Below are positions 11,401 to 25,168 of a DNA stretch of 64,000 nucleotides, piece by piece. Each line of letters opens with the position of its first letter. Positions within the stretch are counted from its first letter, which is position 1. Both the position numbers and the translations under genes were made by a program. The notes under the pieces were generated by a model. It was given only the letters and a program-made list of their open reading frames with translations. It did no database searches and had not been told where the DNA came from. This stretch comes from Himantopus leucocephalus (Eukaryota > Chordata > Aves > Charadriiformes > Recurvirostridae), in the NCBI GenBank assembly GCA_003993805.1, contig RSEF01000005.1:18102917-18166916 (forward strand), written 5' to 3'.

Positions 11401-14400
11401 AGTCCTTCACAAATCCCTGTCCTACAGGGGAGGAAATAAGGTGGCTGGAGCACAGTCTGCAGTAGTGGAGGGAAGAGATCACGAGGTAGACAAGGGGTCA
11501 GGCAGTTCTGCAGACTGGAACAAAGGCAGCATACCCTGTGCATCCCCATGCACACCTGTGTAATGCTAGGGCCAGCACCTATAGCCCAGAAGACATGGCT
11601 CCGTGTCCTAACATGCAAAGAGCCAAAGTGCTTCTTTTGCCTAAAGCGTCTTGCCCATTCCCGGTGCTCCCAGGGGTGTTTCAGCTCCATAGTCTACCAC
11701 GTGGTTCGTGCTTGCTTCTGGCTCAGCATCAGTGAATGAGCTGAGCAAAGGCAAAAATGGTCCTGTCTGCTCTATCAAAGGAACCCTTGACCCTACACAT
11801 CTGCTTCTGCTGCATGCAGCCTGGATTCGAGTCTAGCAGATACCACACAGGAATGAAAAGTGATGCAACACAACACCATCCTGTACTGGGATTTTCCCGA
11901 GCATTTAAGGGTCTCAGGTTGCCTTTTCCACGGATGGCCTCTTTGGAAAGCCTTGGGATTCATCTGTATTTGGGCCACTGTTGGGTGTAACTTCCTCTAG
12001 ACTACTAGAAGGAGTCCTATCCTCATAGAGAGGCAAGGATGTTTCTGTGTTCTCAAATTGACAGAAGAGACCTGGTTTCCAAATACTCTCCTTACAGCCC
12101 TGGCTCTGATAATGCATGCTTAGAAAAAGGACTATGTACTTTGTTATTCCAGCAGCTAAGTTAGATTAGTGATGAGAGAAGATGGATTATTGGTATGCTT
12201 CTCTACTTTCTATGCACTGTCTAGAAGTTTCAGTAAAATTCAGCTCTGTTACCTAACTCAGCATGCGGGGTAAGACCAAGACAGATGCTTAGGTAGTATT
12301 TCAGAGTATTGAAAACAATAAACCTCATCACACAAATCTCACACCCATCTCAAACTCCTTGCTTGACAGTTTGTTTTCAAAGCTGGATCTGTCAGCAGCC
12401 CCACCGTCCCGTGGCAGCACGTGGCAGTAAACATGGCAAGTCGTCTGCTACAAGCTATGTCAGCCGTGCTTGTAGGCCAGCTGTTTGGCCATGAAAACCT
12501 GCACTTTATCACTGCATGCTTGCACTTCTGGCTAAGCACTCCATCCCAGTATCCTCTTTTCTTGAAACACCTTAGAAGAGACCCTGGGGTAAAGCCTTAT
12601 AGTGCTTTAATAGAAACTCCTAGTGCCTGAGCTGAGTGGTGTGCATTTGGCTGAGCAAACCCCCTCAGCACAAGACAGAAATACAGAATGGGAATCCTCG
12701 CATGACCACAAACTACTGTCATCTGTAGGAGTCATGAAGCTTCTGTAGTACTGTGACTCATCTCCATTCACTTCCTGCAGTCTGAGTAAAGACCTTGCAT
12801 TTCCAGACTTGCCCACCATTGTTAGCAATGGAGATGGACCTTTGACAATCAATCTCTCTTTCAATTTGGATCTGAAATTTTGGGAAACACAAAGGGGGCA
12901 AAACCAGTGCTGGATTTGCTCCTGGCCTTTTCTAATACAATGGGATGCAGAGACTCGATTCATTTGAAAGTATTGCTGTAATGAGATGAGCAGAAGTTCA
13001 TGCATTGCATTAGCATTACACTAACACAACTCTGTGCGGTGTTTGGTTCTTGCTATTTTGTAGTGGGAGACTGAAGTAGACAGATATGTCTAAAATACCA
13101 CCAAGCAGTGTGGTGAAATGTGTGTACCCTCAACAACTCCCAGCACATCACCACTGCCAGAATCTGTCTTCATTAGAGGGCACACAAGCCTTCCCTGTCC
13201 TGGCCTGCACTGGCTGCTCCCTGTGCCATGCTGTGGATGTGCTAACACAGGGACATTCATTAACAGACCATTCACAGTAATGCTGTGTATCAAACACTGG
13301 CAGCTGGCTAATTTCTAAGTTACCAGCTGATTACTCCCTGCAGTATCAACTTGGACATAGCAACATCTGAGTAGCTTTCATCCAGCAAATTCGTAACGCT
13401 GTTTGTGCAGGAACTTCCTATCATCTTCCCTGCTGCAGCATAATGTCTGCTTAAGCCTGACATTTTAAAATACCTCTGTCACATGGAGATGGGCAGGTGA
13501 CTCGGTACAAACATGCAGACCCTTGATTTGGGCTTGGCCCTTTGATAGGTGCTGTCATATCACAGTACAGCCTGTGAAATCAACAGCTATGATATGCATC
13601 TGGAAAAAAACACGCTAGCCAGAGGGTAGATCTGCTTGCATAGTCACTGCACCTGGCATTACAGCTTATGTTACCATCAAGACTATCTACAGGTATCAAC
13701 CCACTTACAGATGGAGCTGCTCAAGGGTCTGGGACAGCCCTGAGGAACCATGGGCTCAGGAAGGAGCGTGCTGCTCACTGCTGTACCAAAGCCAGCTGAA
13801 TGACGTCTCAGAACAAAGTGCATTTTTTGTGTCAACAATGGGATCATTAACATGATAGTCAGCAGGCTTCGGATCAAATCCCTTTCTTGGAGCGATGGAA
13901 AGGGAGTAAGGAGGTATTTTTTCTTGAGCCTAAAGCTGAGGTCCCCTGCCCCAGACTGCAGCATACAGACAGTGGGAAGTGCATGCGGGCAGAGAGCTCT
14001 CTGCTCTCTAAGCCTGTCTGGCTCCTTGCCCGAGCTTCAAACGCAGCCTGCGAGGGTTTGACTTGAGACAATTTGATGGATACTGTGTGGGTGCTGGAGG
14101 CAAGAGAAGCCAAGAAAATGAGGGATCTGTCTGTCAGCTGATCTATTTCCTCAGATTTTTAATGCAAACCCTTCATTTCTGTAAATATACTCTGCATGCT
14201 GCTATAGATAGGGTATGGTTATAAGTGTGATACTGTGAGAGAAGAGTGCAATACATGAACAAAAACTGAAGAGTCTTTCATCTATGGACCACATTCCTTA
14301 TAGGTGGTAATAACATCCATGTGATGAATTCATTTATTTCTGCAAACTGGTCATAAATTACATGTCAGCATAGTAATCCCCATTTATCCCATTCTTTGAC

Positions 14401-15060
14401 CTCCCCTGCAATATGCCTATTGAGTCTTCTCTACTTGCACTGCTTTTAACTACCGAGTGCCTTAAGCCCTCTGAATTTTGATCATTGATTGCCAACAACT
14501 GCAGTGATTAAACTGAAGCCTGAACCATCCCCATTAATAAAAACTCACCACTTGCCTTTTCTGCAAATCAGATTTCAACAGCACTCCTCTCCCCTTCCCC
14601 CTTGTCTGGCTCTGACCAAAAAAAATATGCAGGATCATTTGCCAGGGTTAATTTTTAATAGTGTCCTCACTGCTGCAGCGAATGAAGTCATTTATTATCC
14701 AGCAGTCAGCATGCTAACACGCTAGGCAATAACAAATGCTAAAGGAGGTGACTCAGGCATAAGCAATCAGGCGGAGTTTTACATTCCCACCTGCCGGATG
14801 GCTCAGCACAAAGGGCCGAGCACGATGTTTTGGTTTACCCTACGCTTGCATCTTCATCCGAGTGACATTTGGATTCAAGCCACGCGGCCAGCGAGCTTTA
14901 TTTGCTTCGTAGTCATGTGCAAAGCATGTACATAAACAGAGTCTGTGTGGCCAGCCCTCCCCTCTGCCTGGGCACTCTTTTCCTTTAACGAAGGAGGTTA
15001 ATATTCCTCCTAGGCGGTCATCCCTGCTGCAGGAACGTGTCAGCCCAAGCAGTTTGGCCC
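8481..15060. other. Intergenic DNA, no gene recognised
   Basis: Frames of 130-140 codons on the minus strand at 11268-11690 and 12607-13005 have no domain I recognise and no matching splice signals. A weak MIR-like stretch on the minus strand may lie near 8865-8925 ('ccccattttatacag'), and an AAAT microsatellite lies at 10221-10251. The block 14480-14760 has the texture of a conserved non-coding element (see findings). Confidence 0.45.
10221..10251. repeat. (AAAT)n microsatellite
   Basis: Seven to eight AAAT/AATG units, 'aaataaatgaatgaataaat' onward, directly visible. Confidence 0.85.
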
Positions 15061-15200
15061 TAAATAACACTTTGTGATCTCAGGCAAACTGGAGCTCAGC
15101 CTACCCACCCGTAAAACAGGTTTAATGGTAGTCGGCTTTTTTCTAGAAAAGCTAGGAGGATTACTTCATGTCTGAGATCTCTAGATGTGAACTGCTCAGT
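15061..15200 (+). repeat. Probable MIR-like SINE remnant
   Basis: 'tgatctcaggcaaactgga' followed by 'cacccgtaaaacaggtttaa' parallels the MIR 3' half ('tgaccttgggcaag' then 'catctgtaaaatggg'). It is degenerate, and the ends are approximate. Confidence 0.4.
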
Positions 15201-18200
15201 GGCAGAGAGCATTTTAAAAGAGCAGCTGGAAATTAGGGCCAAATTGCAAGCTGGCAGACCCATGCGCAGGTAGAGATGACCACAGAAGCTGCACTATTCT
15301 CGTCTCATTACCCAAAATCCTCAAAAAGGCTGGGATGCAGATGATTCACAAACCAGAAAGTGCTTTTGAATTACTTATTAAGTGGGATTCATGTTAATTT
15401 TACTGCTTTGGGATGCGCAGGGTTGGGCTGCACAATCTCTTTTACTATCTCTTCAGAGTGAAATGTGGTGGTAATGTAGAGTCCTCTTACCCACGTATCT
15501 ATCGCCATTGTATTTTTGCCTCCACGTAGTGGTCCAAAGGCCACTGAAGAAGTCTGCGAATCTTCCCCGTCTTACTGCAGATGCAGTAGCTTTGGATCAG
15601 ACCTCACTAAGCCAGCGAGAACGTGCTGCTGAACATGCTATAACATGTTCACTGCAGGAGAGCTGGTATTAAGTGTACTCCCGAAAATGAGGAAGATCTT
15701 GACTAAGGAGGCAGCAGCTTCCTGCTTAGTCCTCACTGGAGCACACCAGTGCTGCTTAAATGGGGGAACAGAGCAGCTCTGAACCCATTCCCTTCCCTGT
15801 GTGCTATCCCAGAGAAGCTAGAGGGAGGGCATTGTATTACTCTTAATTCACTCTGTGATCATGTAAGTCCCCCAAATCCCACCGCCAGTAAGCTCCATGA
15901 TTAAACAGCTTACTGAAGGGAAACTATACCTTCTACCCTTATCAAAGCATATTGCTAATGAGGACTAGGAAATCACTCAGTGTTAATACAACATCTGTAG
16001 ATTAACATTAGCTTATTCATGTTTTCATAGTCAATGGCTGAAATTCCATCACTCACTTAGATTCACATAACATTTCTGATTGGTGTTTCGGTACATTAGC
16101 ATCAGTATTTCTCCAACTGAAGTCTGCTGACTGGAAGCGGAAAAGGCAAAGTCAGGAGTCTGAGGCCAGAGAAGAAATTTGCAACATGTGGACTTGGGCA
16201 TCTCAGCTTAGGAATCTTGCAGGAGGTTTGACTTCAGAAATGTTTAGCATTGGCCCTCTGAAAGCCATCAGACAATATCTGACTGATTTGCATGCGCACA
16301 CACACTTACATCACTGCTGAACTCATGAACACCTGCCTGAAAAGTTACCTAGAAACATGCAATGACCCTGCACCAGTCCTGCAAGATGCAAGTGACTGCA
16401 GGTCCTCCTCTGCATTTTACCTTCCATGATGGAGAAGCAGCAGAAGAAAGGGGATGACTGAACTGCGGACAAAAAATGACACTGGTGGTCTACTTTATGG
16501 CTTCAGTGTGGGAAAGATCTTTAATAAAGAAGGAAGGAAACGCCAGCAAAAAGAGAATCTGTGTGAAATAGGTGTAGAAGTAACCTGGAGAAATCAACTA
16601 TGCCACCTCTCTGACAAAAGGGATGATTTCTACCCCTGTGCTGCTCTTGAAGGCATTTGCATGGGAGGACTATGCCCTCACCATTAGTAGGGGTCTCTGA
16701 GGACAGCCTAGACAGGATAGTGACACAAGAGCATAGCCTAACTGTTAAGGAGATCTTCCAATACCTAGCCTGATTCTCACTTGATCTGGGAATACCACTA
16801 CCACCACAAGCTCACAGGGAGCTGTATAACTCAGGATCTCTAGCTCTGGTGGCAAGCAGCTGCACTGCAGGATAGTCTACCTTTGCTATAAACAACATGA
16901 AGGCTAAGGTCACCAATGGACTTTGTTACTACAGCAGTGCAGATTTTATATAATCACTGAAAGGGATGAAGGAGGAGCTGGAAATGCTCCACAAGAGCAT
17001 CAGGAAGAGGCTGCCACAGAGGAAAACAGCTGTCTGTAATGGAAAAGGACCAGATAAGCAAGCTATACTAAAGCTGGCACAGGAGTAGAGCATATACTGG
17101 AGACTCAAGAGCACCAAGAAGCAGAGAGATGGTGGGAAGGCTGTATTCCATCCTTCTGTCCAGTCTACAGGGTAGCTACATTTTATGTGAATACTGCTTT
17201 GCATCAGCTTTACTCACTCGCAAAGGTGGGAACCAAGGTTCAGGGCAGCTCCTTACAGAAGAAGGAAAAACAGAATTTAGTGAAGGACTTGATAGAAGAG
17301 AAGGCTCAGCAGCTTGAGTTTGATGATGAGAAGGAGGGCTGCGTGGCAGGGATAGAGATGGGCAGTCAGTACATTAAAAAGCAATCAAAGGAAAAGAAAC
17401 CAGTAGTTTAACTGGATAAACACAAATGTCTTTAGTACTATCTAATTCTACCATGTGTGCATGCCTGAATCATTCTGCACAACATTGTTTTGAAATTTCT
17501 GCGAGAAACAGATGTAGTTAGTAATTGTTCCTTGATGCTGAGGGGAAGAAAATCCTCATTAGCTGATGAAGAAGTAAGAAGATTCTTTTAAAAATAAAAA
17601 TAAAACCTTAGTGTGTCCTCCAGGAGAACACGTGGGATGGCCTGAGATTTCAGTACAAACTCATCTGGTACAGAGAGGCCTTGAACTACACAGATAAATC
17701 TGTTGCACATCAGTGAACACAGAAATGACAAAGAGCGCAAGACAGCCCTTAGCAACTCATCTGGTTTCTACTCCTGGAAATCTGACTCCTGCCAGCAAAA
17801 GTGACACAGATGACCCAGAGCATGGTAAGTGATCCAAACTGTCCCATAAAGAAACTGGTAGCATGCAAGCTGTAAAGTGTTCACACTTTTCTGTAGAGTT
17901 TGAAAATGAAAATCACACGGGGCCTAAGTATCGTGAAGGCTTGTTTACAAAAAATAAGACTTTCAACTTTCAAAGACCTGAGTTATTGCTGTATGAAGAC
18001 AAAGGCAAAAAACCTCCCTCAGAGTGCAGTGATCTGAGGATCAGGCTCCAAGGGAATGACTGATGTTCAATTCAAGCTGACAGCTAACAAAAGCTGCTGT
18101 ACATATGCCAGCAAACCAGTGCCACAAAAATCAGTGTGGCTCCCAACTTGCAGATTTCTGTATTATGAGACCTCCTAACCTACATGACCCTTGCTGATCT

Positions 18201-18711
18201 ACACTGGCAAGCTCACCTGATAGTGGATGGAGACACAGAACCTTACCAACCCTGGTCACTCTCGGTAAGGTGGGGGCATTTCATGAAGGAATCAGTGTCA
18301 TTTCTGTGTAACTCAGGCTCTAGACTCACCATGTGATCAGCTATAACTCCTAGGAAAAAGCACGAAAACTTAAAAAGAACTTGTATTGTGGACTTAAGAA
18401 AACACCCACAGAAACAAATGGGACACTTTCTGTAGAGGGCAGTGTGCCTCAGATCAGACTGAAAATAGCAGGCAGTTGAGAAAGCGGCACTGCTTGTAAA
18501 TACCGTCTCAGAGATCTAACCTGTATCTCATCTCTTCCCCCCACCAGCAAAATCTGAAGTCCAAATATCTCACCATCCACTCAGGTGAGGGCTTCATGCT
18601 ACTAACTACTGCATACCATGTATAGGGAGGTAGGATTATTGTTCATTCCTATGGTGTCTCTACAAGGAGGCTGACTCAGTGGAAATGACCAGTCTTTGAA
18701 TTACATCTTTT

Positions 18712-18728
18712 TGTGTGTGTGTGTGTGT
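18712..18728. repeat. (TG)n microsatellite
   Basis: Eight TG units followed by a T-run after 'gggttggg'; directly visible. Confidence 0.85.
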
Positions 18729-20538
18729 TTGGGTTGGGTTTTTTTTTAATAGAAAAAAAGAATCAGCAGTTGTCTGTATTTTTAAACTGTGGAACACAGA
18801 CCTCCTTCCACTTCCAAACTCTCATTACAAAGCTTTTCCCTTCTGCAATTCCAGAGCATCTTGTCTCTGCAAGTTTCTATTTTCAGTTCATAATTGATCG
18901 AATCTAACTGGTAGCAGAATTCATTTCAGTCAATAGGAATCTTTCCTCTCTCTAGCTTTGGTGGAGCTTGGGCCAGGCACCTGGCAAGGCGCTGCTTGGT
19001 TTCCTTGCTTATTTAAAAAAGGTAATCCATGATGAGAAAGATCCTGTGCTGGATCAGACAACCCTTCAGGACTGACGATTTTGCTCAAAAGTCTCAAAAG
19101 CCACTCAAAAGTCTTCTGCAATGTTTCAAATGGCTTGGTTCAAAGAGGACTAAACAATCCAGTAGAATTTAATCCAATCCTAATGCCATTATTTTGGGAA
19201 TTAAAAACAAAGTCGTCCCACTCACTGTTTGGGTCCACTCACTGGTTGGGTCATCTGAAGCAATGTGATGTTTTTGGAGATGATATAGAGGAAGATTTTG
19301 TTTGATTGAGGGTTGATTAATTAATTCAGGGGTTTCTTCTGTTAATTGATTACTGCAGGAGATGTCTCCAGTTCAGCATCTCTCTTAAAAAACCCTTTGA
19401 AACCAGGACTGGCCCATCTTCTTTTTCCTGCTGTTGGACTTCTACTTCCAAGCCTTAGGTATCTCTGAGAGTCACAGGCCCTTGGGATGATGGTATATGC
19501 TTGCAGAATTTCACAGTTGTGAAGACTCTTGTGGTTATGTCTCTTGGTGCGATTTGCAATAAGGATTAGCCCACAGACTTTTCCCAGTCTCTAGGAGACT
19601 GTGTTAAATTATAATGTTGAATAGTTTTATTGTGGTTTCTTTGAGATGACTTTCTTGTGCTGCAGAAGACTCAGATTTTCCCCATAGTCTTTTTATAGTC
19701 AGTCACTCACAGTATAACAGTCATTGTTGGGAGTAAATTCTAGCCTTGTATCTCCACATACATTTATCTGATACATTAAGAGCTTCTCTCAAAGGCTGCT
19801 TTCCAAGTCATGCTATTGTTGGGGCTTGTGATCTAGCAGTATTTTCTCTACAGCCTCACCAGGAAACTAGAAGACAATTGTCCATGAGTCACAATAACTT
19901 TACCTGTAAATTCAGCTAAGCTGCCAAGCAGGTCAGAAGGCTGGCCACTGTTTCTCAAGCCTGATACTATGGTATGAGCAGCATAAACTTTAACTGGGAG
20001 AGAGTGTTTTTAAAATAGAAAGGGGGAGCATACACTTCATTCCATCAGACAGTTGGAGTTGTGTTACTTGTAGCTTATATGAATAGTCTAGGGACTAAGA
20101 AACTTTCAGGTTTTCCTTCACTTTTCAAGACTATCCTGCAGAAGACATCCTTTCCAGCTCAGGAGTAAAGCAAATGTTTTGTGTATACCCTAGACTCACT
20201 CCAGATTTACAAATGAGCCTGTCTTAAGCACAGGCTAGTTCCACTGGCACATGTAACAGTTTTCAAAATTGTCCTCCCCTAAGATAACAAAGCTCAGTTT
20301 TGATTTCCTCCCACAGCAATAATTATGAGGGTTTCCCCTCTCTGCCTGTAGCCAATTCCCTTTGCCATTTCTAAATTCTCTTGCTAACACAAGTAAGCTG
20401 CGTAGCAATGAGTCTGCCCTTCCCAGAAGCATCCCTGTAAAGAGAATGGGTTTGAAGACAGACTCTGCGAGCCTATTCCATCCTCTGCCCCAGGTAACTC
20501 CAAAATACTCCCAGATCTGCAGAGACTTATTCCACTTC

Positions 20539-20585
20539 AAAAAAAAAAAAAAAGAAAGAAAAAAAAAGAAGGGGGGAGGGGGGAA
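20539..20585. repeat. A-rich then G-rich low-complexity tract
   Basis: A long A-run with a few G interruptions is followed by 'ggggggaggggggg'. The tract is directly visible and could be a slippage-prone simple repeat or the remnant of a retroposon tail. Confidence 0.8.
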
Positions 20586-20961
20586 GACTGGAGACTGTTA
20601 GAGAATGGAAGCCAAATTAATTTCAGAAGAAATTGGTTCATCCCTTACTGGCATCTGCAGAGTTGCGTCAACTTGCTGCGGAAATGGATTTGGCCTTGTA
20701 TTTCTGAGAATCCAGCCTTGTTTCAATTCTTCTGAACACTTCCTTCTTTCCTTCTGACTGCACTTCAGTTTTGATCCAAGTATCAGATAGGCCATGAGGC
20801 AGCTGACTTGCACCAAATTGAACATAAACTTCTACTGACAGGTTGGTACCTACATGATGCATGGCCCACCAGTGAACAAAAAGGACAAGGTCTCAGCTTC
20901 TTTCCTTGCTATAGCAACAAAGCACCTTGTGATGATAATTTTTTTTCTGTTTCATAAGGTG

Positions 20962-20975
20962 GTTGCCATGGCAAG
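20962..20975. promoter_or_regulatory. Near-perfect palindromic RFX/EF-C-type site
   Basis: GTTGCCATGGCAAG matches 13 of 14 bases of the canonical palindromic RFX site GTTGCCATGGCAAC. It lies about 3.3 kb upstream of the HRAS CpG island, in DNA without other recognised features. Binding is inferred only from the motif. Confidence 0.4.
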
Positions 20976-23900
20976 TTACTTGTGTTGCATTGTCAGAGAC
21001 TAAAAGGAAACAATTTGTGTTCTTTAGAAAACTCAAAAATTTAAAAGTCAATTGCATATCGGTTTCCTTTCTGACACTACGCATCCTCTAAGCTCAGGGA
21101 GAGATAAGCAAGAAAAACATCCCATTATGGGAAAAGTACTTGCAGATTTCTTGAGTCTGGTGTATCTGCAGGACGAATAAATTAAAAAATCATGAAGAAT
21201 ATGGTGCTGTGGGAAAGCAAAATTCACAGGGACCTCTGCTTTTCTCAGTACGCTCTCAGAGACAATGTTAAGGAGAGCACAGTGAGATAGTGTTCCTTCC
21301 AAACACTTCAAGAAAGCTTCAGTTACACAGTAAAAGTCTGCATCCAGAAAAATCGACTAGCTGAATGCAGGGAGAACTCAAAAGCCATGGAAAGAACCAG
21401 GAAGCAGTCTGCATAATTAAGAGTCAGGAGAACTTGTAGATATGACGAAGTAACAGGAGACTCAGAACAACAAAAGCAACTGACATGACTAATCTAGCCT
21501 CTGTGTCTGCTGAGAATTGATATGCACTTTGGTATATCAAAAACATACGAAGTATATCTGGATGTATTCAAGTATGTATACTTGTGAAGCTAAAAATTAC
21601 TGTTATTTACTTTGCTGATGATTTTGATGTTCACAATAACTTTTGATGTTCTTTTGGGTTTTCTAGGGGGAGAGAAAGAATAGTTCAACTTGGCCATTGC
21701 CTAGGTTTTTCTACTAGAAATAAATCTGAAAAAGGTTAACGTTTCAAAAATGTTGGGAGTAGCCTTGATCTATAGCTGATGAGCAAGTTCAGCTGCTAAC
21801 TAAGCTCTTGGTTTAAGTTTGTATGTCACACAGTGGAGAGCTAAGCTCACACCTTGTCTATGACTCCCCTCTTGCAGAGGTTAAAGAAGGAATAACAATA
21901 TCAAGGAGTTATTTTTTGGGTCACAGCACCTACAAAAATCAGTGATGTACCTTCCCAGACTGAATTTAGAGTGCTGTTACAAAAAGTCATTATGGGATAA
22001 GCATGGCCATGAGTTATGGCCTCCCACCTGAAAGCTACATGCACTTTGGTAAAGATGATCAGGAAAGACTGAAGGCATGGGAATGACAGAACAGCTTTTG
22101 AACCCCACTGCAGATTTTGTTTTGGCAGTATTACTGTGGCAGTAAGGATCTTCTGAGATTTTCTCCATTTCCTTTTTATTGCTCCGCATGCCAGTGGGCC
22201 CAGTTTTTGACTAGCCTTCCTCTCCTGTAAAGCAAGGCTTGCAATAGTTAGTAGCACTGTAGGATTTCTAAAGCTGTGCATTTCTCTTTGCCTGCCTTAA
22301 GGTTTGCAGTAGTGTACAGGAGCTGCACTGATGTCTGGTGGGTAGGCTGGAAGAGTTTGTTGCTGGTCCAGCTGGAGACACCATGGGATGAGTTAGCAGA
22401 GTAGTTAGTTAGTAGACTGAACTACCTTCTTGCAGTGGCATTTGCACTGCTGTTGCTGTGGCACTGCATGTCCCATGTGTAAAAAAGAGGGTTCTGTCTT
22501 CCAGAGGCCTCAGACAGGCCAGACATTTCCCTAGAATTAAATTCAAGTTTAGAGAAAGGAAGGAAGAATCTGTCCAGGCAGAATAATTTTTTATAAACAG
22601 AACATCACCTCAGCAAGTGCAAATCTGCCCACCTTCGCCAAAAGCAATGGAGCTAGGCTGCTTTGTAGCAACTGAGGATCTTGTCCCAATATTTTGCTTT
22701 TTTTATCCAAAAATAGAAAGAGGGAGAAGACATCTTTAAGCTATATCACTCTCTGTGTCCTTGCAAGTTTGTGTCATCACCCCTATGCGATTGTGTGGTT
22801 ATGACTCACCAATAGGTGATTATGCCTCTGTCTTCCAGCAGTCTGCAAACAAGAAGTAGTCCTCAGGTATCCTATATCCTGATGTGATCTGGCACTGAAG
22901 AATGAGCAAGAAAGAGGCAGCTTTGGTCTCATCTTCTGCTGTTTCTTGGTTCTTGTAGGTCGCTGAGAAGCCCAAGAAGCATGAAAGTGAGGTTGACCCA
23001 TAGCTGTGTCTGTTAGACTACCTATTTGGTTCTTGCTCCCTGGTAAGTTCTTCTGGGCCACCCAGGTACTTAAAAATATGAGCCCACTCTCAGGGTGCTT
23101 CAAAAAGCAAGATTTCTGCACGCTCCAGTACCCTGCCTGCTTGCCAGAAACAGCTAAAACAAGACGAGACAGGTAGTGCAGAGAGGCGGTGCACCATGTG
23201 TACGTGTGTCTGCCTGTGAAGAAACCCATCACCTTTGTGTGTGCTGCTGCTCCTGCTGTTGGCTTGCTCAGGAGAGATGCTGTGTTTCTGCGAGTTGTGG
23301 TCCTTGCTTCTGTGGAGAACTGAGAGGTTGTTCAGAATCAGGAGGGCTTGTTAGAAGCAAGCAAAGAGTTTCAAGGTAGGTTAAAGCTTCAGCCTTTTTA
23401 TTTGGACCTGTCTGCGTGCTGGCTTTTAGAAAGTGCTCTGGCAGGTTTGTTTGTGCTGGTGCAACATGTCTATGCGACCTGAAAAAACCTGCACAACTCT
23501 CTCAACGGGTATCCTTAGAACTCGCTTAATCTGCTCTCGCTACAAGCTCTGCAGGGTGTGAGCTTTCTTTTTATTATGTGTTAAGCGTAGTATCTAGAAC
23601 AATGGTTTCTAGATCCATTTTCAGATTACTAGATACTTTTCTAATGGAAACAATAAATTGTGGCAGTGTGCTTGAAACTTATGTCAGAGTGAACAGTGCT
23701 TTTCCAGTACCAGGAATGCATACTTGATGTGGCAGCATATTCTGCATCAACACTTGATCGCTTCTGTGTGCTCCTGGATAACAAGGTGACTATGCAATCC
23801 ACTATCCACTTTCCAAAGTAATAGAGGAATCACAGTGCCTAAGAGTAGAAAATGTCTGGTAACATAGGTGTACTGTGACAGTATGGGAACTGCTGCATTG

Positions 23901-24239
23901 ACAGACCTGAATTCATGGAATGAAGCTCAAGTCCATCAAGGTTTACCAGCTCCGATTTAGCGGTGCTCCTTGTGGGACCCAAACAGGATCAGACAGACCC
24001 TCTCACCACGCTCGGACCTTTGCCTGTAATTGGAGTAATTCTGTTCATCTTGTGTGTACCTCCGCTGCTATGCCTAATTGGACCCCAGCTGTTTTATACA
24101 GCGCGAATTTAGGCGTCTCTTCTTTTGTGGCCTAAACCACTCCTGAATAATTTGAAGTCATCTATTTTTCTAGGCATTTCTGGGGCCAGATAAAAGCGCT
24201 CTGTGAGCTGGGTTTAGCCTACGGGTTCTCAGCTAGGGG
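20976..24239. other. Intergenic DNA upstream of the HRAS island, nothing identified
   Basis: No splice-bounded frame or RNA gene was recognised. The longest minus-strand frames (21901-22281 and 22783-23232) show no known domain. If the large CpG island fires leftward, this is the first intron of that transcript. Confidence 0.4.
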
Positions 24240-24424
24240 CTGTGACTGGTAATAAACACTACGTTTCAGCAGCCTCTGGTCTTCCTTCCCCAAAACGCGC
24301 TTTTTGCCGGGCCTCCGCGGGGAGCCGCGAAAGGCAGCTCAGCCCGGGGCAGTACCTGCGGCGTGCGGCGCTGGGCCTTGCCTGTAGGGCGCGGGCCGGG
24401 CGAGGGCTCTCCCTACCGCCTTAC

Positions 24425-24960
24425 CTGGAAGGCCGGGCCCTTACGACGGCAGCAGCCCCGTTCCCCGAGGCGAGCGGCGGCTCGCAGGCCCCGGGAGAAC
24501 CGGAGGGCTGAGGTGACCTCCCACCCCGCGTGCCGCGTCGGGGCTGCTTCTGCTGCCAGCCCGCTGGCTACCGCCAAAGCCGCGGCGCCTCTCGGTGCCC
24601 CCGCGGGTAGAGCACCCCCCTGCAGCCGCGGGGAAGAGCGGGCTGAAGTGAGCGGGCGGGCGGCGCCTGGCGCTTGCAGCGCAGCGGCCGCCGGGCCTTC
24701 CCCTCACCCCGCGTGCGGGGAGCTCCTGCGGAGGGGCCGTGGCAGGGCGGGAAGCAGAGACACGGCCCCGAAAAGGGACGACGAAATCACTGCGGCTCCC
24801 GGGCGAAGGGGCGCGCAGGCGGGGGGAGGGGGGGGAGTGTCATACACCGGGGCGAGGCGGCGGCGCAGCGCCCTACCCCCTCACAGCCACCCGCCGCCAC
24901 CGCCCCAGGGACCGCCCCGCGGCCAGGCCGCGGCGGGCGGGCGGTGGCGCCTGATTGACA
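24425..24960 (-). other. Candidate divergent first exon on the minus strand
   Basis: On the minus strand TTCCAG|GTAAGGCGG at 24425/24424 is an almost ideal splice donor inside the CpG island; a second, weaker one (CGCAG|GTACTG) follows at 24356/24355. Together with CpG density this suggests a transcript heading left, away from HRAS. The 5' edge given is arbitrary. It could be an untranslated exon of LRRC56, which is HRAS's head-to-head neighbour in mammals, or a divergent lncRNA. Confidence 0.3.
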
Positions 24961-25168
24961 GGCGCCGCGGCCCACCCGGAGGGCGGTGGCAGCAGGGGCC
25001 ACCTATCAGGGGCGGCGGGCGGGCGGGCGGCCGTTGAGCGGCGGGTGGGCGGGGCGCCGGCCCTGGGCGTGTGCCGCGGCCGCCGGCGGGGCGCGCTCCC
25101 GCTCCGCTCCGCTCCCCCCGCACGCACATTGTCCGGGCGGCGGCGGCAGAGCGCCCCGGCGCCCGGTG

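Larger units (their letters stand above)
15201..20961. other. Intergenic DNA with purine-rich coding-like patches; no gene recognised
   Basis: Between about 16450 and 18065 several frames of 60-77 codons have a charged, protein-like composition, but they change frame repeatedly and match no family I know. This could be a decayed retroelement or pseudogene, or chance. A TG dinucleotide run lies at 18712-18728 and an A/G-rich simple repeat at 20539-20585. No RNA gene was seen. Confidence 0.35.

Noticed and set aside
1..24239. LRRC56 coding exons on the minus strand
   Set aside because: No minus-strand frame shows leucine-rich-repeat spacing. The syntenic expectation alone is not enough to call the gene.
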